NCBI GenBank assembly: GCA_963576475.1
Contig: OY754972.1
Location: 14,925,572 to 14,989,571 of the forward strand
Length of the DNA: 64,000 bases
Reading direction: 5' to 3'
Origin: Molanna angustata
Lineage: Eukaryota > Arthropoda > Insecta > Trichoptera > Molannidae
In this document: positions 1 through 11,131 of the stretch, piece by piece
Layout of the letters: every line of letters begins with the position of its first letter
Position numbering within the stretch: position 1 is the first letter of the stretch
Program-made: the position numbers and the translations under genes
The notes under the pieces: model-generated
Told to the model about the DNA's origin: nothing
The model's database searches: none
What the model saw: only the letters and a program-made list of their open reading frames with translations

Positions 1-40
1 AAAGTTATAAGGGGGGGACGGACACACACACAGACACACA

Positions 41-77
<37 letters not shown>

Positions 78-281
78 ACGAAATGTTCTACTCCGAATTC
101 TGAGTAAATCCGTGTATGGAACATATATGCTGCGAAGCCTCTAAGTTGGTGTTTTTTGACTTCAAAGTTGGAAAAGCCGTGAAAAAAGTAGACCTCTCCA
201 TACAATTCTCGCGTATTCTGGCTTGATACATTGTCGATATGTTAAGAGAACAAAGTTCTCCTGAACAAATCGACAGTTGGA
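1..281. repeat. (CA)n-containing interspersed repeat, copy 1
   Basis: Begins with a G-run followed by a (CA)n tract at about 21-79, then about 200 bp of unique-looking sequence. The same block recurs at 1121-1399, identical by eye except in the length and interruptions of the CA tract, and a diverged relic without the tract lies at 14864-15008. The open frame across it on the minus strand is a low-complexity artefact of the GT repeat. The window begins inside the repeat, so its true start is not seen. Family not recognised; it behaves like a microsatellite-bearing transposable element. Confidence 0.8.
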
Positions 282-1120
282 TTAAGTAAATTTTGACTGA
301 CGAGTTGTAAGAAATTGCCTTATTACAATAAACTCGCCATTGTACACATTATTGCACATAAATTTAAATGAAATAATTAAGTGTTATAACTAGTTGCATG
401 TAACACATGAGATCCAACTGTCGATAGCGATAGTATGTATAGTTGAAGAATAAGAATCAAACTATAAACCCATAAATCCAAATTATTGAAAATTTTAACA
501 CATGTTGGTATGTTTGTCAAGATAGGACAGTATGGAGTTCAGTCCTGTTTTCCTACCCGGAATATGAAAACAGCATGATGGTTCTGTATGTATGTTTGGA
601 GATTAAGTACCTATCAAACTATTAAGTCTTCTTACATGTGTATAGGCGACTGCCCTACAAATTGTATGAAGCGATGTCGTCACTAAATTCAATTTTTATA
701 AAAATTGTTAAAAAAAATTTGAGATGTACTGCTACAATGTTAATATTTTTTATATAAAATTAAATTATCTAGTTGGGGTGTTTCGGCTTTTTTCGATATT
801 TTAAAAATAAATGGAAATATAGGCAGTTAAACTCATAAATTTATCATAAAAAAAATATTTTTCTTAATAAAAAATGTTTGAGAAACCCTGGAATTTTTTT
901 GAAAAAACTAATTTGAGATTTTGTATTTGTCTATGTTTGTACCAATTTTCAGCGTTCTAGCGTTTATGGTTTCTGAGATATATGGAAAAATAAAATAAAA
1001 ATTCAAAAGTTGATAACCCCTGACTGAAACAAAAATTCAAAATTCCGAGTATAATTGTTTTGTAGGCCTGTAACTGTTTATATATTCTGAAATTTTAGGC
1101 TCTGTAAATTGAGCGGATCA
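282..1120. other. AT-rich spacer between the two (CA)n repeats
   Basis: No gene seen. The last 150 bases before the second repeat (from about 905) run without an obvious border into the G-run, so this stretch may be the body of the same mobile element, with the two (CA)n blocks being repeated parts of it. Confidence 0.4.
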
Positions 1121-1399
1121 AAAGTTATAAGGGGGGGACGGACACACACACACACAGAGACACAGACACACAGACACACACACACACACAGACACACGAA
1201 ATGTTCTACTCCGAATTCTGAGTAAATCCGTGTATGGAACATATATGCTGCGAAGCCTCTAAGTTGGTGTTTTTTGACTTCAAAGTTGGAAAAGCCGTGA
1301 AAAAAGTAGACCTCTCCATACAATTCTCGCGTATTCTGGCTTGATACATTGTCGATATGTTAAGAGAACAAAGTTCTCCTGAACAAATCGACAGTTGGA
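1121..1399. repeat. (CA)n-containing interspersed repeat, copy 2
   Basis: Matches 1-281 almost base for base outside the CA tract (1141-1198). Identity stops abruptly at 1399, exactly where the truncated LINE reading frame begins at 1400, so 1399/1400 is an insertion or recombination junction. Confidence 0.8.
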
Positions 1400-2740
1400 A
1401 AAATAGAAAATATTGGCATAGTCAGCACTGAATACAACTGGTTCAAATCATACATTTCTGATCGCTCTCACTCAATTAATGTAGGTAACGCAACTAGTTT
1501 CAAAAGAAATATTTCTTATGGAGTTCCTCAAGGAAGTACTTTGGGTCCGGTTTTATTTTTATTATATATTAATTCCTTATGCCAACTGAATTTTCAGGAA
1601 AAATCTATTTGCTACACGGATGACACTGTTCTTATTTTTACTTCCGACTCATGGACAAATGTATACAAGACAGCTACTGACGGTATTAATAAAATAAAAC
1701 AATGGCTAGATGCAAACCTGCTTACATTAAATATTGACAAAACGCAATACATGACATTCAGTATAGATTCTAGACGGCAACCTAGCCAAGACAAAAATTT
1801 AATCATACATGACTGTACTCACGAGCAAAGTTGCTTTTGCAAACCACTGACAAGGACTCGTATAAATATTTGGGTATCTACATTGATCACAACTTAAGAT
1901 GCACAGAACAAATAAACACAGTTGCAGGTAAAATAAGAAGGCTTATTTATATTTTTAAAAACATTCGCAACATAATGGCTAAAAAAGACTTAAAAACAAT
2001 ATATTACGCGTTAGCTCAATCGATTATAACACACGGAATGATTGGTTGGGGTGGCGCTGCTAAAATTAATATGGATCCTCTTATTAAAGCACAAAAAGCT
2101 TTAATTAAGGTTATAATAAAAAAACCATTTACATATCCAACAGTTCAATTATTTAATGATTTTCCAGTTTTCAACATTCCACAGTTATATATCAAAATTA
2201 TTTCTATACATTTTCATAAAGATAAAACAATTCACATTACACCGCAACACAATTACGAGACGGCACGCAGGAATTTTCTCATGACTCCAAAGACAAACAC
2301 GACATTCGGACAAAGACATTACTATTATTTAGCTCCAAAAATTTTTAATAAGATAAAAAGTGAAATAACGGACATACAGTTGATGAATAATTTGAAACAC
2401 AAGAAAACAATAGAAACATGGATTAGAAACAAGGACATTATATACTGCGGAAACATGATCAAGCTACAATAGTTTATATTTTATTTTTATAATAGGTATA
2501 TTTTATAACAAGTTTTAGTTAAATACAAGTTTAATATTTTTCTGTCAGATATAACGCAAAAAAAAAAAAAATCTGCCACCTCGGTACAGGCTCAGCCTAG
2601 TGAGGTGGTATATACCAAATAATCCTATAAAAAAAATGTTTCATATAACTTATTTAAATTGTACTTTTTTGTAATATTTTTATTGTTTGTAACTATATTG
2701 TTATATTTTGTTTGGTTTCAATAATAAAAATAAAAAAATA
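1400..2740 (+). pseudogene. 5'-truncated, frameshifted CR1/jockey-like LINE
   Basis: The reading frame is open from the junction at 1400. It gives an RT palm segment with a GVPQGSTLGPVLFLLYIN block and a YTDDTVLIF catalytic box (usually F/YADD) near 1610-1640. The frame shifts at about 1820-1831 and then continues to a stop at 2472 through a KYLGIYID block and the C-terminal region after the RT typical of jockey/CR1-group elements. A 3' UTR of about 250 bp follows, holding a hairpin (2576-2608) and an A-rich tail (2720-2740). The endonuclease and N-terminal RT are missing, as expected from 5' truncation during target-primed reverse transcription. Clade placement is by motif only. Confidence 0.85.
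2576..2608 (+). other. LINE 3' UTR hairpin
   Basis: CCACCTC (2576-2582) pairs with GAGGTGG (2602-2608), leaving a loop that ends in CCTAGT. A hairpin of the same 33 nt span, with compensating base changes, lies in the LINE 3' UTR at 35436-35468. It is probably an RT-recognition structure in the 3' UTR, which is an inference. Confidence 0.6.
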
Positions 2741-3140
2741 TATCGAAAGCAACGTTGCCAGTATTCAAAATGCATATTCCGAAAATATCTATGAGGATTA
2801 ATATTTTTTATAATTATTTTATTATATTAATGTATAAAATTCCTTCTTGTGAATCTAAACCATTCAGGGACTCACATAAACACACGTAAAATGTTTTCGG
2901 TTTTGCCGTTTAGGAGGAGTTCAGTGACATACACACGTACAGAAGAATTATATATATATAAAGATAAATAAATTATGAAAAATACTTTCTGAAAATTTTC
3001 TTCGAGGTGATCTGCATTATACCAACACTATTCAAAAATTTACAATTATGCTAAATGTGTTTTTGCCAAAAGTATTCTTTTCATTTAGACCTTGATAATG
3101 CCGAGTCACCTTGGCAAAAAAGTTCGGTCGTAAAGAATCG
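2741..3140. other. AT-rich DNA without recognisable genes
   Basis: Nothing recognised on either strand; only short AT runs such as (TA)n near 2950. Confidence 0.5.
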
Positions 3141-3430
3141 ACTTTGTGGCAAAATACTTGGTTATATTTTTTTTCATTAATTTTAGGATTAATTTCCACT
3201 GTGTTCACACAAAAACTAAAAATAAATAATATTTAAACTTTGTGGCAAAATACTATGTAATATTTTTTTCATTAATTTTAGGATCAATTTCCACTGTGTT
3301 AACACAAAAACTAAAAAATAAATAATATTAAAACTTTGTGGCAAAATACTTTGTTATAATATTTTTTTCATTGATTTTAGGATTTATTTCCACTGTGTTA
3401 ACACAAAAACTAAAAATAAATAATATTAAA
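3141..3430. repeat. Tandem repeat, 3 copies of about 96 bp
   Basis: Units start with ACTTTGTGGCAAAATACT at 3141, 3237 and 3333 and each ends in AAATAAATAATATTAAA or a close variant. Differences are point changes and 1-3 base indels. No coding potential. Confidence 0.92.
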
Positions 3431-4332
3431 ACACATATAAATGTTGAGGAGTGTTAAACCTATCTTCACTCCATATGGGAGGGCAAAAAAATTAAAACAA
3501 TTGAGGGAATGATCGTTCAAATTAATTCTAATGATTGATTTTCTAAAAGTGAGCGATTTATAAATTTATTATTTAATAGGGTTAGTATAATATACCATCA
3601 TGGGCAGAGTGTTTATTTGAGAGATAAATATTAATTTACAACACAGCTTTGCGTATGCATTATGAACATTTTTTCGCATCCTGTGCAATTGATGTATTTT
3701 CTACAAAATATGTTTTTACAACGAACCAGTGTTTATGGCCCAGACAATCAAGTATTCCGCGAAAAAATCATTTTTATTCAATTCTCCTCTACTGGGAATT
3801 GAACTGACTTTTTACGAGTTTGTTGATTTGCATACTACACCATTGCCTTTCATCTTTTTTGTGGCTATCATAAGAAACAGTCTGTCGGGATCGAGTGAAA
3901 TTAAATAATTCAGACAAAAAAATCTTGGCTTTTCTTGTTGACCGCATTTTTTTTTCTCTCGCTACCCTCCAACGAACTTCTTGTGAAGATATGTAATTTA
4001 GGTCTCTCTTAGTTTGTATGGATCCTCTCTGTAATTTGGAGTTTGTCTTAAGCACAGATGCCACTGAGTATCTTGGAAGTTTTCATTACAACTGAATGCC
4101 GGTGATTTATGGAATGTGTCACCCTAGTTGGTTTGTTAATTTATGATTCTTACGATTATAGCTCGGTTTTCATAAAAAAAATAGCATATATCTACCTAGA
4201 ACCATTAATTTCTATTGTTGTGAATCGACCCTAGATGACATATATATGATTGTGTTGATACTGAAATATTATTAAAACATGCAATACTTGAAAATCTGAT
4301 TTAGTAAATTTGAAAAGCTAATTGCATCAATT
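3431..4332. other. AT-rich DNA with one SINE relic
   Basis: No gene supported. The minus-strand 91-codon frame at 3789-4064 has no recognisable domain and overlaps the SINE relic at 3781-3825. Confidence 0.4.
3781..3825 (-). repeat. tRNA-derived SINE relic (B-box region)
   Basis: On the minus strand it reads GTTCAATTCCCAGTAGAGG followed by an A/T-rich extension. This matches the B-box region of the SINE at 4333-4440, including the bases just after the box. Only a fragment remains. Confidence 0.5.
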
Positions 4333-4440
4333 GCCGATCGCTGTGGCACAGTTGGTAAGCCGTTTGGTTTCTGTGCGGGTGTCCTGAGTTCGATTCCCAG
4401 TAGAAGAAAAATTTATTTAAATCAATTTCTCGCGCTAATA
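4333..4440 (+). repeat. tRNA-derived SINE
   Basis: The tRNA-like head carries an A box (TGGCACAGTTGG, 4344-4355) and a B box (GTTCGATTCCC, 4388-4398) about 33 bases apart, the internal RNA polymerase III promoter layout. The ends do not form an acceptor stem, so it is a SINE head and not a functional tRNA. Related fragments lie at 3781-3825 and 22205-22250, both on the minus strand. Confidence 0.75.
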
Positions 4441-6505
4441 TTGCTTCTCCGGACTGGAAACACTGGTTAGTTGGAAAAATTTGAATTATGGTAATAAACG
4501 CGCCACTTGCACAGGGTGCAAGGAAGTGTTTATCGTTATTATTATTAGTTTTCGAGTGATTGCGTCCATCAAGTATTTGATGGACGACAAGCAATATCAA
4601 ATGACTTTCAACAAAACAATGCATTTTGGGACTCTAGTAGGTACTTACTTTTTTTATAAGGCTCCTATATTCCTTTTTTATCATTCTTTATAAATAATAT
4701 TTTTTTCGGCCGAGAATAAAGTCGGGATTTTATTCGTGGAATATAATTTTTAAAATTGTCATTGTCAAAAAAAATAGAGGTTAAAAGTAAAGATTATAAA
4801 TTGAATAAACAAAAACATTTTTTTAACTTTGTGTGAGTTGTCCCTAATTTTAAATTTTATTTAAAGTTTTTACAAAATCCTATGCTTTCTTCAACTTTTA
4901 TTTGTCAAACCGAGATTCAAAACACATTTCAACAGTGTGTCGGCAATTGCGAGCAGTTGAAACTATTTGATATAGGGTTAAAACGCGGTTGCTGATTCGG
5001 TATTAAAGATGTCCCAAAAATGTAGTTTCCTACGTAATGTTGTCTACTGTGAAGGTTTTGTGTGCTCTGATTTTAATTATATTGGTGTATCTTGTTTTGC
5101 GGCACATCTTTTCGGCCATATTCAAACCCTTGGGTACCCTTAAGTGACGATGTTGCTCGTTTCCAAGGTCCGTTTTCCTTGAAATGACCAGAATATTTTG
5201 TCATTTCACCATTAGCTACAACCCTTTGCTATTTTCCACCTCAAAGCAAGAATTTCAGGGCACGCGAGAGAACAATGTTCTAGCCGTTGAATTTTCTGCT
5301 TTCGTGTTTGTTGAATATCTGCGGATACTATGACTTGAAATTTTCCGGTCTTTTATTCCGATTTAATAAAATAATTCAATAAAATTTCTTCAGCCACGAA
5401 TTTATGACCTGATTTCGAAACAACGTAAATTGAAACCATTCCCTGTTGTAAGTAAAAATTCCAGGGAGGTTAAATAAATAAAAATTCCACAAAATATTAC
5501 ATTTCACTATTGGTATGGACGCACTTGGTTTTTATAGAAAATAAGCCGAATAACTTTTTTATTTGCCTTATGAAATATAGCGAATATGACATATTATGTA
5601 TGTTATCCGTATAGCTCAAACAATGTTTCAATTGCGGACAAATTCATATGAAATACTTCTTTGAAGTTCATTAGCTTAAAACTAATATATACATACATAG
5701 TTCTCTGTACATGAGAATAATTTTTTTGTATGATTTATTCCGTCAAAATGCTTTGACGATCTCGATATTTTTTTATTTGAAGAATGTAAAGAGCTAAAAA
5801 GCTATCATCAAACATATTTACATAACACAATTCAGTCACGATTTCATTGCGTATTTATTAAAGACTTGTCTTATTCATTTATGAAATCAACACAAAAATC
5901 TTCAAATTGAAATTTTCTTCCTGTCGTTCAAGTATTTTTTCCTTAAACCTCTAACACGTGAACCGTACACATCCAAAGTACTTAAGAAGTGAAAATTAAT
6001 GATGTGTAAGAAGGATTTTCTTGTGTAAAGTTTACGAAATTGGATAATATGTGGTTTTAAGTGTATTGAGAAAACAACGAGGATATTTTATAAACACACA
6101 AGAAAGACTTAAATATATTTTTTTTGTGCGCGACACCTATACAAATTCTTTTTTACTATTCGAAATATATTTTTGATAATCATGTTACGCATTTTTCTCA
6201 TTATATTTTATAATTTTGTACCTACGTATACGGGCATTTTTTATTTTCTGTGAAGTAGAAATATTTTTAGATATAATTTTATTGTGTTTTTGCGTTTAAA
6301 TAAAACTCATTTCGGGATGAACTTTTTCCTAGGAATATGTATTTAAATATTAAGTACCTACCTTGGTCTATTTTTGTAAAAGCTCCTTGTTGTTTTTTGC
6401 AAAAAAATGTTATTACAGCTATAATGGTGTGTGACTCTTCATACAAAATTATTCGACGGAAATAAATTTATGATCTGTTCCTACGCAATTCTATTTCAAT
6501 GTCAT
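4441..6505. other. 2 kb AT-rich region without recognisable features
   Basis: Both strands carry only short frames with no recognisable motif. No repeat shared with the rest of the window was seen. Confidence 0.4.
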
Positions 6506-6509
6506 GGTG

Positions 6510-6875
6510 ATCAGTTCATCGTCATCATAATTCTCAGAGTCACAACCCTTGATGGTTCCTAGTTGCCTCCAAGAATCTTCTCCATACTGCTCTATCCTTC
6601 CAGTTCTGCTGGACAATCCGTGACAATGCCGTCCAACCATCGTAGTTAAGGTCTCCCTACGCTTCTTCTACCGGTTGGGTCATTAGACAACACCCTTTTG
6701 GGAGCTCCATATCATCCATACCGTGTAAATGTCCCAACCAGCGTAGTCTGTTAATCTTTATGAACTTGACTACGCTGTTGTCCTGCCATAGATCATAGAG
6801 CTCGGTGTTATATCTTTTACGCCACGTTTGACCGTCGGCGTCGTATCACCCAAATATTGAACGTACCATTAATTT
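6510..6875 (-). pseudogene. RTE-clade retrotransposon 3' end, decayed
   Basis: The minus strand encodes, with stops and frame changes, the C-terminal tail typical of insect RTE-like endonuclease/reverse transcriptases: an LRWLGHLHGMDD block, then a Trp-rich segment ending QNWKDRAVWRRFLEATR. A GATGA-rich tail follows at about 6510-6530. Only the last 110 or so codons survive. Confidence 0.7.
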
Positions 6876-7310
6876 GTTTATCGTCTTATAGGGTTTTGTT
6901 GTATTTTATTTTACGTCGATGAATGAAGAATTAAAAAGTGCATTGTCAACAAATAAATATTATTTTTCTAATTCTATGTCAATTTCAGAATTATTTTTGT
7001 ACTGAGCACGAGTGGGTAATTTGATACGGCCAGTTTTTTCATCAAACGGAGGACAACTGAAGAATAATGTATCGTATCAAATAACTCATTTGTAGCTCAA
7101 AACCATGTGCATTAAATTAAAATAAATTTAATATGTTTTAAGATTGACTGCATGTATACCTATATTTACTAAATTTTCGTATAAGCTTGAAATTACTACT
7201 TTTTATACGTAGGTACCTACTTTCATAAATATCTTAATTTCGTTAATTTTGTTTGAAGTCGTTTTCTTCTTTGTATATTTAATGTTACTGACAGAGACCT
7301 TTGGAAAGAA
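6876..7310. other. AT-rich spacer
   Basis: No gene recognised. It contains the palindrome-like string GTAGGTACCTAC near 7209, a motif frequent across the window. Confidence 0.4.
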
Positions 7311-7319
7311 TGTTGCTGG

Positions 7320-7650
7320 GTATTTCAATAAGGGACAGAATTCAGAATCTCACGATAAGATAAAGAACCAAAGTAGCCGATGTAGCGGAAAGGGTCGCTG
7401 GTCTTGGAGCTGGGCTGGGCATATTGCCAGATGCCAGGATTCACGATGCACCAAAAAGATCGTAGAATGGCGACCGAGAACAAGCCGAAGAGGTGTCGGC
7501 AGACCTCAGGCAAGGTGATTTCTGATGGAATCGAGAAATGTGCCGGAGGCACATGGATGCAGTGTGCCCAAGACAGAGAGTTGTGGAGGATCAAGGGGGA
7601 GGTCTATGTGCAAGAATGGAAAAAAACAGGCTGAAGAAGAAGAAGAATAA
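7320..7650 (+). pseudogene. RTE-clade retrotransposon 3' end, frameshifted
   Basis: The plus strand encodes in shifting frames WSWAGHIARCQDSRCTKKIVEWRPRTSRRGVGRPQAR and then CAGGTWMQCAQDRELWRIKGEVYVQEWKKTG with a stop near 7634. This is the conserved C-terminus of a different RTE family from the full-length copy next to it. A GAAGAAGAAGAAT tail follows directly (7634-7655), matching the simple-repeat tails of RTE elements. Several frame changes show it is dead. Confidence 0.8.
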
Positions 7651-7792
7651 GAAGAGGAATATAATCTAAAAGTAATAACCTTCGTATTTGCAAAATGTTG
7701 TAAGTTTCGCGTTATATAGTGTTTAATCAAATAATGTATTTGACTGATTGTTATCTCTGCTTGTTACCTACCGCCATTTGGTAATAATAATT

Positions 7793-10700
7793 CTTCTTCT
7801 TTTGTTTCAATCTTGAAGATTGGTTGGCAGCATTAAATTGATGCATCTCCTCCTCCACTCCGCTCGGTCTTCAGCGACTCTTTTCATCTCCGTGTAAGAG
7901 GTACAATGCATGTCGCGGCACACCTGTTCTAAATACTCCCGGCGGGGACGCCCTCTGCCAGTTGTACCCTCAACCATTCCCTCTAAGATGATATGTAGGA
8001 GATCCTCGTGTCGCAACACATGGCCTATCCAATTTGCACGCCTTTTCGATATGGTGTTTGACAGGTGCCTGGTTTCCTTAATTCTGCTGAGAACCTCATC
8101 ATTTGTTATATGGTCCCTCCAAGATATGCCAAGCATTCGGCGATAGGTCCACATCTCGAAGGCATCCAATCTTTTGCGTTCTCTTTCACCTATGCACCAT
8201 GTCTCACAACCATATAACAAAATACTCCATACAAATGTCTTCACTAGTTCCTTTCGGAGTTTAAGGTCCATGTTGTTGGACTCGAACATCTTGGATTTTT
8301 TGTTGAAGGCGAGTTTTGCCTGGTGAATGCGACTGTCCACCTCTCTACTTGAACGGCCATCCCATGTGATTCTACTCCCTAGATACACAAATTCTTTCAC
8401 ATTCTTGAGAGCTGCTCCATACATCAGTAGATTCATTTGGCGTTCATCCCTGCCTACAGTTAGTACCTTAGTTTTATCCTTATTTATTTTCATGTTGTAC
8501 TTTTCGTTTAGGACTAACTCCATAGTTTCTAAGGTTTCTTTTAGTTCTTCTTCACTATCCGTTATCAGAGCGATGTCGTCTGCAAATCTGATCATATCTA
8601 CCTTTTGTCCATGGATTCTGATGCCTCTTCTATGTTCCATTACTTCTCTTATTTCATCTATCGCACATTGAATATAGCCGTTAAAAAGCATTGGAGAGAG
8701 AGAGCAGCCTTGTCTCACACCTTGTCTTATATTTGCCTCTTTTTCTTCTTTTCCACATCTGATTATGGCGGCTTCGTTTTTGTAAAGAGCTTGGATGATA
8801 CGTCTGTCTCTATACTTTACACCAATCCTACCTAGTATTTCAAAAAGTTTCTTCCATTCTACTTTGTCGAAAGCCTTCTCTAGATCCACAAAGCCAACAT
8901 ACGTGTATTGATTTCTTTTTATTCTTTTTTCGAGAATTACGCGTAAAGATAATATAGCTTCTCTGGTTCCCATTCTCCTTCTAAATCCAAATTGATCTTT
9001 ACTAAGGATTGTCTCTATATTAGGATTGATTCTTTTTAGAATAATATTGGTTAGAATTTTAGATGCATGACATATGAGACTAAGCGTTCTATGTTGTTCA
9101 CATTTGGTTGTACCGGGTTTTTTGGGTAGAGTTACAATAACACATTTTTTAAAGTCCTCCGGGATTTTTCCTGTCTTATATATCATGTGGACCAACTTAT
9201 AGATAGCTTCCATAGTACCTTCGCCTGCAGATTTAATTAATTCAGCTGGTATTTCATCAACTCCTGGTGATTTTCTATCTTTAAGCCTTTTTATTGCGTC
9301 GTCAAATTCTTCTCTGGTGATTGGGTCGCCCAAAGTATCCGCATCTACATCAGATTCGCATTCTATCAGATTCTCCATGTTGACATAATTGTTTCCATTG
9401 TATAGCTCTTCCAAATATCTTTTCCATCTTTCGACGATTAAAGATTCTTCGAAGATTATTTTACCGTCTTCTCCTTCGATAGCATTACCTTTCCCGGTTT
9501 TTGTCCCAAAAAACTCTTTTACAGAAGCATAAGCTGATTCTACGTTTCCCCTTTTCATACATTCGTTTATTTCATAGCATCGTTTCTGATAGTATGCCTC
9601 TTTAGCTGTTCGGGATTCTCTGTTTATCTTGTTTCTCAATGCTTTGTACTTTTTTTGGGCTTCTTCATCGGGGTCGTTCTTTAGCTGTCTCCTCTCTTGT
9701 ATCATTTCAAGGAGTTCATTTGTTATCCATTCCTTCTTTGGTTGAGGTCTATCTTTTCCAATAGCCTCCGCTGCTGCAGTTTTGATTGTATTTTTAATAT
9801 TTTCCCATATCTGGTTTTCATTCGCTTCTTCACTACTTGTTATGCATTCTTGTGTCTTTTTAACAAATTCGTCTTTTATCTCTCTTCTTTTTAATGTTTT
9901 GACATTCCATCTCTGATTGTTTCTCTTTTTCAGTTTTTTCAATTTCAGTAGACTTTTGGCAATTACCATATTATGGTCGCTGTCTATATCTGGACTTGAG
10001 TAGCTTCTGCAGTCTTTTATTTGGTTTTTAAATCTGTTTTTAACCATAATATAGTCTATTTGCAGTCTTTGTCGATCACCTGGGGACCTCCATGTATAGC
10101 GTTGTCTTTGATGGTGCTCAAAACAAGTATTTGCAATTACTAATTTGTGCTTCACACAGAATTCTGTCAGTCTATCTCCTCTAGCATTTCTCGTTCCCAG
10201 CCCGTAAGGTCCAACACATGTTGTCTCTTGTCCTTCTCCGACTACCGCATTCCAGTCTCCCATAACTATCAGATTTTCTTCAGCTTTCACATTGAGGATC
10301 AATTTGTCCAATTCACTATATACTTCTTCGACAATTTCATCGTCATAGCGTGAGGTAGGCATGTATACTTGGATTAGCACAGTATCTACAGGTTTTGTTT
10401 CAATCTTGACTAGAATAATTCTACCACTATATTGCACATATCCCTTGACACGCCTTCCCCATTCCTTGTTCAGAACAACGCCCACACCTCCTTGTCCTGG
10501 TTTATTTTCAATACACCCTGTATGGATTACTCTATATTCGCCACTCCAGAAATCACCACAGTCTGGCCATCTCATTTCTGCTATACCTAAGGCATTTAAG
10601 TTCATTTTGTGCATTTCAAGTTTAAGGTTTTCTAATTTACTGTTCATCAGTAGCGTTCGAACATTCCATGTAGCGCATCTTGTTAATTGGGTTTTATCTT

Positions 10701-11121
10701 TTCCATTAGAATCTCGAGCAGTCCCCACCCGGAGATCCGAACGGGGGACTATTTTACCTCCGGAAGATTTCACTAGAGATTCATTCATTTTTTTGCTGTT
10801 TCTTGGGATGCCACATGGGCCTTTAATGTGGTAGTTTCCCGTTGCTTTCCACATTCTATGCCGTTGACCAAAGAAGTTCCTCCGCCTTTGGAGAGCATTT
10901 ACTTTCTCCAGGACAATAGAGTGCCCTAACCAACTTTACCTGGTGAAGTTAGTTGGGGTTCAGCTTATCCCGGCCAACACTCGGTCCCTGTCTATATTGG
11001 CCGACTGACGTCGTTGCTCACCCCCCACCGCGTGAAGGTAATAGATCAGGATTTTCCTTTCATCGAACCTGAGACCATAAGGCATTTCCCAGAGTCCTCC
11101 AGTACTTTTAATAATTACGGA
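7793..11121 (-). mobile_element. Full-length RTE-like non-LTR retrotransposon
   Basis: About 3.3 kb in minus orientation: a 5' UTR of about 270 bp (10855-11121), one intact ORF, and a very short 3' UTR of about 14 bases with an (AAGAAG)-type tail (7793-7803). AATAATAATT occurs just outside both ends (7783-7792 and 11122-11131) and is a candidate 10 bp target-site duplication, though low complexity weakens it. A single ORF with endonuclease and RT but no gag-like ORF, plus a simple-repeat tail, is the usual RTE layout. The lack of stops in 1015 codons, beside heavily decayed relatives, suggests a recent insertion. Confidence 0.88.
7807..10854 (-). CDS. RTE-type endonuclease/reverse transcriptase, intact
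   Basis: This 1015-residue protein should nick target DNA and copy its own RNA at the nick (target-primed reverse transcription). Residues about 56-300 form an apurinic-type endonuclease (EEP fold): TWNVRTL at 62-68, AEMRW with E93, GDWN at 199-202, IDYI at 266-269 and SDH at 292-294, so the main catalytic residues are present. RT spans about 510-800: KSPGVDEIPAELIK at 528-541, VDLEKAFD at 656-663, RQGCSLSP at 714-721 and the catalytic FADD at 757-760. The C-terminal part contains WIGHVLRHED and the GRGRPRREYLEQV region found in RTE elements. The first Met is assumed; the first 50 or so residues have no known domain, so a later start is possible. The sequence resembles database proteins often mislabelled craniofacial development protein 2. 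All key motifs are intact, so activity is possible but unproven. Confidence 0.92.
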   Translation of the reverse strand: MWKATGNYHIKGPCGIPRNSKKMNESLVKSSGGKIVPRSDLRVGTARDSNGKDKTQLTRCATWNVRTLLMNSKLENLKLEMHKMNLNALGIAEMRWPDCGDFWSGEYRVIHTGCIENKPGQGGVGVVLNKEWGRRVKGYVQYSGRIILVKIETKPVDTVLIQVYMPTSRYDDEIVEEVYSELDKLILNVKAEENLIVMGDWNAVVGEGQETTCVGPYGLGTRNARGDRLTEFCVKHKLVIANTCFEHHQRQRYTWRSPGDRQRLQIDYIMVKNRFKNQIKDCRSYSSPDIDSDHNMVIAKSLLKLKKLKKRNNQRWNVKTLKRREIKDEFVKKTQECITSSEEANENQIWENIKNTIKTAAAEAIGKDRPQPKKEWITNELLEMIQERRQLKNDPDEEAQKKYKALRNKINRESRTAKEAYYQKRCYEINECMKRGNVESAYASVKEFFGTKTGKGNAIEGEDGKIIFEESLIVERWKRYLEELYNGNNYVNMENLIECESDVDADTLGDPITREEFDDAIKRLKDRKSPGVDEIPAELIKSAGEGTMEAIYKLVHMIYKTGKIPEDFKKCVIVTLPKKPGTTKCEQHRTLSLICHASKILTNIILKRINPNIETILSKDQFGFRRRMGTREAILSLRVILEKRIKRNQYTYVGFVDLEKAFDKVEWKKLFEILGRIGVKYRDRRIIQALYKNEAAIIRCGKEEKEANIRQGVRQGCSLSPMLFNGYIQCAIDEIREVMEHRRGIRIHGQKVDMIRFADDIALITDSEEELKETLETMELVLNEKYNMKINKDKTKVLTVGRDERQMNLLMYGAALKNVKEFVYLGSRITWDGRSSREVDSRIHQAKLAFNKKSKMFESNNMDLKLRKELVKTFVWSILLYGCETWCIGERERKRLDAFEMWTYRRMLGISWRDHITNDEVLSRIKETRHLSNTISKRRANWIGHVLRHEDLLHIILEGMVEGTTGRGRPRREYLEQVCRDMHCTSYTEMKRVAEDRAEWRRRCINLMLPTNLQD

Positions 11122-11131
11122 AATAATAATT

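Noticed and set aside
5..205. Cys/Val-rich peptide from the (CA)n repeat, also at 1078-1323
   Set aside because: Low-complexity translation of a GT microsatellite with differing lengths in the two copies.
4333..4412. Functional tRNA gene
   Set aside because: The Pol III boxes are present but the two ends cannot form an acceptor stem, and related fragments elsewhere share its non-tRNA extension.
7910..10834. Plus-strand frames opposite the RTE ORF (up to 157 codons)
   Set aside because: They are antisense shadows of the intact minus-strand protein.
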